Shown here in pieces: positions 1 through 7,069 of a DNA stretch of 12,403 bases (position 1 is the stretch's first letter; each line of letters begins with the position of its first letter). Source of the stretch: Promethearchaeota archaeon (lineage in GTDB: Archaea; Asgardarchaeota; Lokiarchaeia; Sigynarchaeales; MK-D1); the NCBI GenBank assembly GCA_016839865.1, contig JAEOTN010000092.1, positions 1 to 12,403 of the forward strand. The letters run 5' to 3'. Under the pieces are notes generated by a model. It saw only the letters and a program-made list of their open reading frames with translations, did no database searches and was not told where the DNA came from. Made by a program: the position numbers and the translations under genes.

Positions 1-1992
1 ATCTGTATCAATTATAGATGGAATAAATCCAAAGTGATAAATATGCCCTTTTTCTATGGTACGATGAAATGCGAAGGTTTTTTTCGGTTTTTCCGCATTA
101 TCTGAGGCAATAATTGTGGATTTATTAAACTCTTTCTTTCTTCTATCCGGTAAGTTAAAGGAGTGAAGATCTTGAAATGATGTGAATTTCTTTTTCCCAA
201 GGAAAATTTGGTTCACTTTTTCTTGTTGTTGTATAGAGGCTTTATATAAAGATGCCAAAGTCTCATCTGGTTGCATAAATTCATTGTGAGTAGGGATTTC
301 GCAAAAAGAAATCAGTATTCCTCCTGCCGTTACGTAATCTTTCAGTAATTTCATACTGGAATGATCTAAAAACATGGAAAACTGAACAACAATGGTTTTA
401 TACTTCAGTAATTCTTCAAGATTTATGCGTTGAAGATCTACCCATTTGGGATGTATTCCCAATGCGAATAGTGGAGTAAACTCTTTATGAGAGTTGTATG
501 GGATATGTTGGAAATTTGTGAGAAATCCAAATTTTGACGTATTGAAAATTAAACGAGAATAGGGATGATAGTGCAAGATGGCGAAATCGTCATCATATAC
601 CTTTTCTGCAAGTAATAATTTCTCACCATTGGCTCTAATGTAATCCGATAAATGGTGTATAACTTCATAACTTGGATTTTTTTGTCCTCCCATCCCGATT
701 GGTGCTCCATAATCGTAAAAATCACCAGTTTCTTGTAATTCTAGTGCGTCACCAGCGTAGCCTACGCTTTTTTCTGATATGGAATATGGTAGCATATTTG
801 TACTAGATGTTGGAGTAGTCCCCCCAACTCCCATATACAGATTTATCCCTTTTATTCCATGGCCCAAAATTAATCTTGTAAGAAGATGAATTTGATTTTG
901 TGGTAGAAGTTTCTCCAAAAAACCAATTTTACTCTCTGAAACAAAACTTATTAGTGGGGTTTGAGATTTATAGGATTCAATAATGGCTTCTAACAGCGCA
1001 TTATTATCCTTTAGATCTGATTGGAACTCCTCTCCAATGCTTAATCCCACAGGAATTTTCGTCTTATATGCATTATACATTGATTTAATGTCAATTGATG
1101 ATTTTAAGGATGGAGAATTTACAACATAAGGTAGGAAAATCCCTTTTTTACGCAAAATGTAGCATATCGATGAGACATACTCTTCAAATATTCTTTCCTT
1201 ACACTCCATCCAATCCAAATTGCGTAGAAGTTCTCCCATTCTCGAGAATTCATTATCTGATTGTGCTGCGTCCTCTTGGGTTTTTGAGTTGGGTGGATCA
1301 ATTTGATCAAAACTCAAGAAATTTTGATTATAGTAGGTATTTAAGGATTCGATTTCTCGATACTTTTCTTTTAAGAATTTCTTATAAAATTCAATTGTTA
1401 CAGGATTATAATCCTCGTTGAACAACCCTCGATTAATTTTGGTGCTTGTAGCATCATCTACTTGAAGTAAGATCAAACCTCCATGTGGATATAGGTGCCT
1501 ACGCAATATGTGAGCTAACTTATCAAAATATTTCTCCACAATTCGAAGATAGGTGGGAGAGAGATAGGATATTCTCGCTTGATTCTTTTTTTCAATTGTT
1601 GCATATTTCTCATCCTGTTTTAGAATCTTCGGATGATCCTCCAAAATCCAATCTGGAATACCTCCATTTTTAAGATCTGAACCGATCCATGGACCTGGAC
1701 GTATAATTATATAAAATCCCTTATTCTCACATAGATGCAAAAAATGATCCAAATCTCTTGATACTGATTCGATATCAAATTCATCTTGGATTTCTTCATG
1801 AAAACTCCAGAAAACATATGTAGAAATTGTATTTAATCCTAAAGCTTTTGCTTTGGTTAGTCTATCCTCCCACTCCTCTGGTGGTATTCGAAAATAATGA
1901 ACTTCTCCAGAATAAACAAATACTTTCCGACTTCCAATTTGGAATAAATTTTTTCTGATGATAATTCCATTTGATTTAATCTCATCGTGCAT
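1..1992 (-). CDS. GH35-type beta-glycosidase (beta-galactosidase / exo-beta-D-glucosaminidase-like), 3' end beyond window
   Basis: Open frame of 664 codons without a stop, cut by the left window edge; the C-terminus is missing. The start is ATG at 1992, the first start after an in-frame TAG (2008-2010). Residues 25-120 carry the GH35 signature: SGEVHYFR (28-35), the GLNTISTYVFWSFHE stretch (52-66) and RPGPWIG (98-104) followed by GGIPDWIL. Around 386-433 NLYMGVGGTTP and YDYGAPI also match GH35. Residues about 465-570 look like the glutamine-amidotransferase-like domain of archaeal GlmA/GH42-type enzymes. The family cleaves terminal beta-linked galactose or glucosamine with two Glu residues. 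The nucleophile is present as E353 (SESKIGF), but the acid/base position, normally NE in QVENEYG, reads D180-A181. The Glu in the family's GPYICAEW stretch is D106. No signal peptide is seen, so the protein is probably cytosolic. Family assignment is firm. Substrate and activity are not, and it may be a pseudoenzyme. Confidence 0.88.
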   Translation of the reverse strand, partial: MHDEIKSNGIIIRKNLFQIGSRKVFVYSGEVHYFRIPPEEWEDRLTKAKALGLNTISTYVFWSFHEEIQDEFDIESVSRDLDHFLHLCENKGFYIIIRPGPWIGSDLKNGGIPDWILEDHPKILKQDEKYATIEKKNQARISYLSPTYLRIVEKYFDKLAHILRRHLYPHGGLILLQVDDATSTKINRGLFNEDYNPVTIEFYKKFLKEKYREIESLNTYYNQNFLSFDQIDPPNSKTQEDAAQSDNEFSRMGELLRNLDWMECKERIFEEYVSSICYILRKKGIFLPYVVNSPSLKSSIDIKSMYNAYKTKIPVGLSIGEEFQSDLKDNNALLEAIIESYKSQTPLISFVSESKIGFLEKLLPQNQIHLLTRLILGHGIKGINLYMGVGGTTPTSSTNMLPYSISEKSVGYAGDALELQETGDFYDYGAPIGMGGQKNPSYEVIHHLSDYIRANGEKLLLAEKVYDDDFAILHYHPYSRLIFNTSKFGFLTNFQHIPYNSHKEFTPLFALGIHPKWVDLQRINLEELLKYKTIVVQFSMFLDHSSMKLLKDYVTAGGILISFCEIPTHNEFMQPDETLASLYKASIQQQEKVNQIFLGKKKFTSFQDLHSFNLPDRRKKEFNKSTIIASDNAEKPKKTFAFHRTIEKGHIYHFGFIPSIIDTD

Positions 1993-2010
1993 GTATGAAC
2001 AAACATCCTA

Positions 2011-2037
2011 ACATGACCGCATTAAGCTGGTCCATGT
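2011..2037. promoter_or_regulatory. inverted repeat in the leader of the GH35 gene (possible operator)
   Basis: ACATGACC (2011-2018) and GGTCCATGT (2029-2037) are complementary apart from one bulged base, with a 10-nt spacer. The repeat lies between the putative TATA element (2041-2049) and the ATG at 1992, about where transcription of the glycosidase gene should begin. That position suits a repressor site; a small mRNA hairpin or a weak end signal for the upstream SWIM gene is also possible. It is visible in the sequence, but its function is inferred. Confidence 0.35.
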
Positions 2038-2040
2038 GCA

Positions 2041-2049
2041 AATATAGAA
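2041..2049 (-). promoter_or_regulatory. putative TATA box for the GH35 gene
   Basis: On the minus strand this reads TTCTATATT. Its centre lies about 53 nt before the ATG at 1992, which predicts a start of transcription near 2018-2020 and a leader of roughly 26 nt. No convincing BRE precedes it. The 91-nt gap after the SWIM gene is much larger than the gaps upstream, which supports a separate promoter here. Confidence 0.3.
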
Positions 2050-2083
2050 GAATAATAAGGGGAATTTAATGAATGTATTGATT

Positions 2084-2908
2084 CTAAGATTTTTTCTTGT
2101 TAGGCTTCTTTTGGTAAATTAATGTGTTTGCATGTTTTGAAGCATCTCGATATATACTTTTCATTATCGAAGTGAATTGACGGTCATTTATTTCAGGAGG
2201 TGTTCCTAAGTGGTGGAATATGCTTTCATTCGCATCCAATTGACTGATATCAAATTCAATCGGTCGCATTCGTTCAATATCAGGAGTGAGAAATGTGTTC
2301 ATATTATGTTTTTTCTTACCAGAAACGTCTGATTTCTCTAATTCCTTAATATTTACAGATATTTCTCCAATTGATATTTTTCTTAATTCGGATAATAGCT
2401 TTTTCCGACTCATTCCCCGAAGTTTGAACAACATAAAAGGATTATAATCAAAAATGGAAGCAAGGGTTAGAACAACTGCACTAATATGCTTGCAAGGAAC
2501 TTCTTCATCCGGGCAATTACATGTAGCATCGAGGTTTTGTTTAGGTACGGGAAATAGAGGAACTCCATTTCGCAAGAAGAGTTTATTGATATGTTGTGGC
2601 ATTTCACCAGAGAGAAGTTTTGCCTCAATTAGTATAGATTCTGACATTTCAACAATAACTTTGTTCCATTGCTCTGGTACAATCGGTGTAAATTCAATTT
2701 TTACTCGGTATGGGGTAGGTGCGGTTCCTTGACATAAGGCAAATATTTCACCTTCTTTGATAATCACATTGGAGACACGATTTTCTTTGGTATAATTTAT
2801 AGCACGTTGCATTCGATAGAATCTACCATACTTTAGCATTGTTTTTATCCAGCTTTTCCCCCACCACGTCCTACCGAGAGCTACTAAGCTTTTTATTTTC
2901 TCATCCAC
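2084..2908 (-). CDS. SWIM zinc-finger protein, partner of the SNF2 ATPase
   Basis: A 274-residue protein with the layout of SWIM proteins often found beside SNF2 helicases. Near the N-terminus is GRTWWGKSW (12-20), then a YRMQRAINYT/NRVSNV stretch (31-48) and QGTAPTPYRVKI (60-71). The SWIM finger CxCx6CxH is formed by C130, C132, C139 and H141 and should bind one zinc and mediate DNA or protein contacts. The C-terminus holds the family's HHLGTPP and IYRDASKHA motifs (about 232-260), then a Lys-rich tail. The start is GTG at 2908. It is the only usable start before the conserved TWWG motif, and a strong ribosome binding site (2917-2924) sits 8 nt upstream. The gene begins directly after the SNF2 stop codon and in the same frame. 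Inferred role: regulatory or targeting subunit of the SNF2 ATPase. Confidence 0.9.
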   Translation of the reverse strand: MDEKIKSLVALGRTWWGKSWIKTMLKYGRFYRMQRAINYTKENRVSNVIIKEGEIFALCQGTAPTPYRVKIEFTPIVPEQWNKVIVEMSESILIEAKLLSGEMPQHINKLFLRNGVPLFPVPKQNLDATCNCPDEEVPCKHISAVVLTLASIFDYNPFMLFKLRGMSRKKLLSELRKISIGEISVNIKELEKSDVSGKKKHNMNTFLTPDIERMRPIEFDISQLDANESIFHHLGTPPEINDRQFTSIMKSIYRDASKHANTLIYQKKPNKKKS

Positions 2909-5900
2909 TTAAGATTCCACCTCCTCTAATTGGAAGATATCTTTAAGTTCTCCAAAAGTTAGCTCTGTAATCCATTCTTCTCCTGTAACTTTGATGATCC
3001 TCTCCGCTAGGGCACGTTTTTCTTCCAACATATTGCTAATTCTTTCCTCAATTGTGCCTTCCGCAACCATCTTATATACAAATACTTTGTTTTTTTGCCC
3101 AATTCGATAAGCTCGATCCGATGCTTGGTCTTCCACGGCTGGATTCCACCAGCGATCGACATGAATAACGATTGAAGCCTTAGATAAATTCAAACCGATT
3201 CCTCCGGCTCGGAGGGATAACAATAAAATTGGGGATTCATATGAAGAATCTTCTTGAAACTGATTTACAATTCGAGTTCGACTTTCTTGAGGAACTCCTC
3301 CATGAATAAACGGAATCTGGATGTTATATTGTCTTTCAATGACATACTGAAGGAAATCTCCCATTACTTTAAACTGTGTGAATACAAGAACTTTATTTTT
3401 ACTTGCAAGAGCTTCTTCCAACAATTCAATAAGTCTTTGCAGTTTGCCAGATTTTGCTATGAAATCTGATATCTCCATTCGTTTCACATCATCTAAGCTT
3501 ATATGGAGAAATTGATCAGGGTGATTGCAGATTTGTTTAAGTTGCATAATTGCTGTTAAGATCAATCCTTTTTGCTTGAATTTTTGTTTCGAATTTTCTT
3601 CCAATGCTTCCACTTTGTTGAGCATTTCTTCTACTACCGACTTGTAGTGTTTCTTTTGTTCATCTGTTAACTCAATATATACTTCAGTTTCTTGCTTGTC
3701 TGGGAGTTCGGGGACAATTTCCTTGTTCGTTTTCATCCTACGTAATAAAAATGGATTTACTAAATTTCGGAGTTCCTTTGTGAGTGATTCATTTCCTAAT
3801 TTTCCTACTGGAATTGCGTATTTCTTCATGAAATGTGATCGGGCACCCAATAAAAATGGGTTAATAAAATGATATAGACTCCATAATTCAGTAATTCTGT
3901 TTTCAATTGGAGTTCCTGAGAGTGCAATCTTTCTTCTAGCTTTTTCTACGAGACGATATACTGCCTTAGCTTGCTTGGTTTTATAATTTTTAATATTTTG
4001 ACTTTCATCTAGAATAATTGATTCCCATTTGATTATCTCCAACAAATTAATATCTCGTCTAAGAATGTTATAAGAAGTCAAAATAACGTCATTCTTCTTC
4101 AAGAGTTTGTTTAGAGTATTTATTGATTTAGCCCGTTTTGACCCATAGTGCAATTCAGCTTTTATATTTGGAGAGAATTTTTTTAGTTCTCTCAACCAAT
4201 TTCCTAATACAGAAGTAGGGCAAACAACAAGAAAAGTCAAATCTTTTTTTTTTTCATGGAGAATATTTAGAATTAATGCAATTACTTGGATAGTTTTCCC
4301 CAATCCCATGTCATCTGCTAGCACACAACCGAAACCAATGCTTGTAAGTATACGCATCCAGTTAAATCCATATTCTTGATATTTTCGTAAGGTTCCATTG
4401 AAAGAAGATGGTTGAGGTAGATGAGGCATTTTTGTTTTTCCTCTAATGATCTTCATCACCTCTTCCAAAGGTCCATGAATTTCGACTGGATAAGGACCAT
4501 TAGATTCTGAGTCTTTTGATGTAAAAAATGCATTTTGAGTTAAGGCGAGATGCAATGCTTCCTGGCCATTTAAATTACCAGTTAGACCTTTGCTTTTATG
4601 GAATTGTTTAATTTCCCTCTTATCAACCATGGTCCATTGATTATTCCAAAAAAGTAACGATTCATCTCCAGCAGTATTTAACAGTTCATTAGTGTCTTCA
4701 TCGGATAAAGTCGTATCCCCAACCTTCAAAACCCATTCGTAGGTTAAGATCGAAGAGACATCAAACGAGGTTTGTTGGAGTGGATCACCGGCAGAAAAAT
4801 CTTCCATTTCGCTTTGTATCGTTAATACAGGTTGAATTCTCTGGGAACCACCAGAGGAAAATGTATCAGGAATTTCAATTGAGAATCCATAAGATGTAAT
4901 TTCTGACAATCCTGTTTGTAATAAATGCATGACATCTTTTCCAGGAATCGCTATAGAGGATGGGTATTTTTCTTTCAGTGCAATTGTTATTGGTTCAAAT
5001 ATCCCACTCAATATATTAAATGAACGGAGGATGTAATTGCGTAACTTGTTAACCTCGATTTTTGGTATTAATTGTTGAGATTCAATATTGCTGAGTATTT
5101 TCCAAAATTCATCTAATAAAAAATGTGAATCATCCTGAAGAGATTGTAATGAAAATTGTAATGTCCATAAACTTTCATTTTTTTGATTACTGGGGGGGAT
5201 TAGATGCAACTTCATGCTATAATCCAGATCCCATGTAAAATTCAATTTCTGTGACCATCGTTTGAAGATTCCTGGAATTATTTCTTCTTTAACATTGAAA
5301 TAGTCGAAATATGGCTTGGTAGATAGCAAACTGTTAAGCAATCGGTATTCCCAAGGAGTGCTTGAATCTTCTTCTTGTAGATCTAAATTTGTACTCTCGC
5401 GTACAAGGCTATCCACCATTCTATCAATAAATAATCGACTGAGATTTGATGCAGACCACACATCTGGGATCTCATAGATAGTACTATTTTCTACCAGTAT
5501 TTCCTTTAAATTATCATGAATTGTGAAATCCTTTAAATTATCAATTGTTTCAAATATTGGTACATTATGCGCAGATATAGGAGCATATTCAAGAATTCGT
5601 ATGAAATTGTTGATATCTTGTTCAGATTTTAACACGGGTCGCCATATAGATTGAATTGAGCCAACTTTTTCATCTAAATAATCATATTCAAGGTCAGAAT
5701 TTTCTTTTCGTTTAATATAGGGGATAAAACTACCTTTAGCAATCAATTGGATAGTTAATTTAGCAATCAAACTCCAAAAATACATAGAAGAACTACATTC
5801 TAAGTTCTGGTAGGAATTGATAGATATCAGTTCAAAACTTGCTAAAATCTTCATAATTCTGGTTAGCGGAATCACCTTAGCGATCGTTTTTCCCAATACA

Positions 5901-6202
5901 ATCGAATCTGGATTAATTTCTTTTCCCACCTCATAATTCTGCTGAAGAAATTGCGTGGGATATGCAAGTCTGATTGTACATGTGATCGATTTGTCAATGG
6001 GAAAGTCTGGTAGAACATTTTTGATAGAGTTAGAAAGCAGATCTTCTGAAAGATTCAACGGGACCCATAAAATGAAGAAAGGGTCTTTTATTGTAGGATT
6101 TTTAATCCTTTTTCCTTTTGCAAATATCGTTAATTTTGAAATTTTAGAGTTAGCATAATCTACGGGTATTAATGTCAATTCAGGAAAAAATCTCATGAAC
6201 AT
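2909..6202 (-). CDS. SNF2-family DNA-dependent ATPase (Swi2/Snf2 helicase-like remodeller)
   Basis: A 1097-residue protein. Residues 1 to about 590 are a long N-terminal region; around 490-555 (LLFWNNQWTMVD onward) it resembles the SNF2-associated domain of bacterial and archaeal SNF2 proteins. The two RecA-like lobes follow: motif I DMGLGKT (631-637, Lys636), Ia VVCPTSVLGNW (659-669), II DESQ (732-735), III LSGTPIEN (761-768), V SLRAGGIGLNL (996-1006) and VI with R1030 and R1033 before IGQ. All ATPase motifs look intact. Such proteins translocate on double-stranded DNA and displace or remodel bound proteins; they rarely unwind DNA. ATG at 6202 is used as the start, and an ATG two codons later is equally possible. 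It lies 9 nt after the TetR stop and abuts the SWIM gene, so all three probably share one mRNA. No clear Shine-Dalgarno precedes it. An 11-base A run (4244-4254) encodes Lys after motif I. The target is unknown. Confidence 0.95.
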   Translation of the reverse strand: MFMRFFPELTLIPVDYANSKISKLTIFAKGKRIKNPTIKDPFFILWVPLNLSEDLLSNSIKNVLPDFPIDKSITCTIRLAYPTQFLQQNYEVGKEINPDSIVLGKTIAKVIPLTRIMKILASFELISINSYQNLECSSSMYFWSLIAKLTIQLIAKGSFIPYIKRKENSDLEYDYLDEKVGSIQSIWRPVLKSEQDINNFIRILEYAPISAHNVPIFETIDNLKDFTIHDNLKEILVENSTIYEIPDVWSASNLSRLFIDRMVDSLVRESTNLDLQEEDSSTPWEYRLLNSLLSTKPYFDYFNVKEEIIPGIFKRWSQKLNFTWDLDYSMKLHLIPPSNQKNESLWTLQFSLQSLQDDSHFLLDEFWKILSNIESQQLIPKIEVNKLRNYILRSFNILSGIFEPITIALKEKYPSSIAIPGKDVMHLLQTGLSEITSYGFSIEIPDTFSSGGSQRIQPVLTIQSEMEDFSAGDPLQQTSFDVSSILTYEWVLKVGDTTLSDEDTNELLNTAGDESLLFWNNQWTMVDKREIKQFHKSKGLTGNLNGQEALHLALTQNAFFTSKDSESNGPYPVEIHGPLEEVMKIIRGKTKMPHLPQPSSFNGTLRKYQEYGFNWMRILTSIGFGCVLADDMGLGKTIQVIALILNILHEKKKDLTFLVVCPTSVLGNWLRELKKFSPNIKAELHYGSKRAKSINTLNKLLKKNDVILTSYNILRRDINLLEIIKWESIILDESQNIKNYKTKQAKAVYRLVEKARRKIALSGTPIENRITELWSLYHFINPFLLGARSHFMKKYAIPVGKLGNESLTKELRNLVNPFLLRRMKTNKEIVPELPDKQETEVYIELTDEQKKHYKSVVEEMLNKVEALEENSKQKFKQKGLILTAIMQLKQICNHPDQFLHISLDDVKRMEISDFIAKSGKLQRLIELLEEALASKNKVLVFTQFKVMGDFLQYVIERQYNIQIPFIHGGVPQESRTRIVNQFQEDSSYESPILLLSLRAGGIGLNLSKASIVIHVDRWWNPAVEDQASDRAYRIGQKNKVFVYKMVAEGTIEERISNMLEEKRALAERIIKVTGEEWITELTFGELKDIFQLEEVES
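2917..2924 (-). promoter_or_regulatory. strong ribosome binding site inside the SNF2 3' end
   Basis: The minus strand reads GGAGGTGG, an excellent match to the archaeal anti-Shine-Dalgarno, 8 nt before GTG at 2908. It is embedded in the codons for the SNF2 C-terminal residues EEVES. It fixes the SWIM start and indicates translational coupling rather than a fusion protein. Confidence 0.8.
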
Positions 6203-6211
6203 GCACTGAAG

Positions 6212-6874
6212 TTAAGGGGTGAGTAGATAGCGTATAGTCTCTATTAAGGATTTTCGAAAATTTTTAATGTTCATTCCATTCAGTGACGAATCTGATATTA
6301 ATTCATTGACTTTATTTCGATTTGATAACTTAATATCAGTCTCCGTTAACACCGCTCCTACTACAAGAGAGTACAATACTAATGGGGAGGTGTCTCTAAT
6401 CTCTCCACGTGTAATTCCTTCCTTAAATAAGTCAAGGATTACTTCAAACAACTGAATAGGCTCGTAATTCTCTTCAATAGGCCCAGTTTTTTTTGAATTC
6501 GGTGGATCGATTAGAAACATCATCTTCCATGAATTAGGATTAGCATCTGAGTAGTTTAAAAAATTTAGTGTGAGTTTTTCTATTAAGTCGATGTAGGTAC
6601 CTTTATGAGAATTAATTTCATCCAAGAATGCTTTTTTAAGGATAGCAAAATCATGTTTTCGAATTGCAATCCATAATTCTCGTTTAGAACTAACATAATT
6701 ATACAGATTACCCTGTGTCATTCCCAGGATCCCAGCCAACTTACGGGTCGAAAAACCTTGTTCAGAAGCAAATAAATCAGCTCCAACTCGAATAATTTCC
6801 TTATAAACATGAGTTTTGTCCTTTTCCGATCTTGCTGGTTTTCTAGCCTTAACTTTATTTTCTGTGTTTTTCAA
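6212..6874 (-). CDS. TetR/AcrR-family transcriptional regulator
   Basis: A 220-residue protein with a basic N-terminal extension (1-20), then the TetR DNA-binding domain (about 21-70). The recognition region reads FSTRKLAGILGMTQGNLYNYVSS (41-63), and KREL leads into helix 4. The rest is the helical ligand-binding and dimerisation domain, which is not diagnostic of a ligand. The start is TTG at 6874. It directly follows an in-frame TAA, and no other ATG, GTG or TTG occurs before the HTH. GGTGG lies about 9 nt upstream and may act as a ribosome binding site. It is the first gene of the leftward TetR-SNF2-SWIM unit and diverges from the CocE-type hydrolase gene. TetR proteins commonly repress their own and the divergent promoter, so both are candidate targets; this is inference. 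Confidence 0.92.
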   Translation of the reverse strand: MKNTENKVKARKPARSEKDKTHVYKEIIRVGADLFASEQGFSTRKLAGILGMTQGNLYNYVSSKRELWIAIRKHDFAILKKAFLDEINSHKGTYIDLIEKLTLNFLNYSDANPNSWKMMFLIDPPNSKKTGPIEENYEPIQLFEVILDLFKEGITRGEIRDTSPLVLYSLVVGAVLTETDIKLSNRNKVNELISDSSLNGMNIKNFRKSLIETIRYLLTP

Positions 6875-6913
6875 TTAAGAGTTCCACCCAATTTCTACAC
6901 TTTCAAAAAGCAC

Positions 6914-6923
6914 GATATATAAT
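6914..6923 (-). promoter_or_regulatory. TATA box for the TetR-SNF2-SWIM unit
   Basis: The minus strand reads ATTATATATC, about 45 nt before the TTG start at 6874. This predicts a transcription start near 6892 and a leader of about 18 nt that contains the GGTGG ribosome binding site. It overlaps closely with the rightward promoter at 6935, so the two could be co-regulated. Confidence 0.5.
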
Positions 6924-6934
6924 CCGTCTTATTC

Positions 6935-6943
6935 TTTATAAAA
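6935..6943 (+). promoter_or_regulatory. TATA box for the CocE-type hydrolase gene
   Basis: TTTATAAAA is a near-ideal archaeal TATA element. It predicts a transcription start near 6963-6968, giving a leader of about 70 nt to the TTG at 7035, or almost no leader to an ATG at 6971. A 6-bp inverted repeat (CCGTCT at 6924-6929, AGACGG at 6961-6966) brackets this element. Confidence 0.45.
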
Positions 6944-6970
6944 ACTCTGGCTATTTAAAGAGACGGGAAC

Positions 6971-7069
6971 ATGGAGGAAGAGTTTTATTTCACTAACACG
7001 AATTATACAATACACTTCCGAGGTAGGATAAACCTTGATATTGTATGGAAAAAATTTCATTATTTTTGA
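6971..7069 (+). other. 32-codon ORF overlapping the hydrolase start; possible displaced N-terminus
   Basis: An ATG at 6971, just downstream of the predicted transcription start, opens a 32-codon frame ending at TGA 7067-7069. It overlaps the first 12 codons of the hydrolase gene in another frame. Removing one A from the A6 run at 7049-7054 would join this frame to the hydrolase frame, giving it an ATG start and about 21 extra residues. It could be a separate leader peptide, a frameshifted N-terminus, or chance. The ATG placement relative to the TATA box is the main argument for taking it seriously. Confidence 0.3.

Noticed and set aside
1095..1673. Two plus-strand ORFs of 108 and 62 codons within the left region
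   Set aside because: They lie opposite the well-supported GH35 coding frame, which shows strong family motifs throughout; they are antisense shadows.
2909..2911. SNF2-SWIM as a single gene broken by a nonsense mutation
   Set aside because: A near-consensus ribosome binding site precedes the GTG at 2908 with proper spacing, and SWIM partners are commonly separate genes, so two proteins are the simpler reading.
4000..4007. SNF2 motif II reading DESQ instead of the more usual DEAQ/DEAH
   Set aside because: The catalytic Asp and Glu are kept and Ser at the third position is a mild change; not evidence of inactivity.
5192..5198. G7 run in the SNF2 region as a possible frameshift site
   Set aside because: The frame continues cleanly on both sides and the run encodes an ordinary Ile-Pro-Pro stretch.
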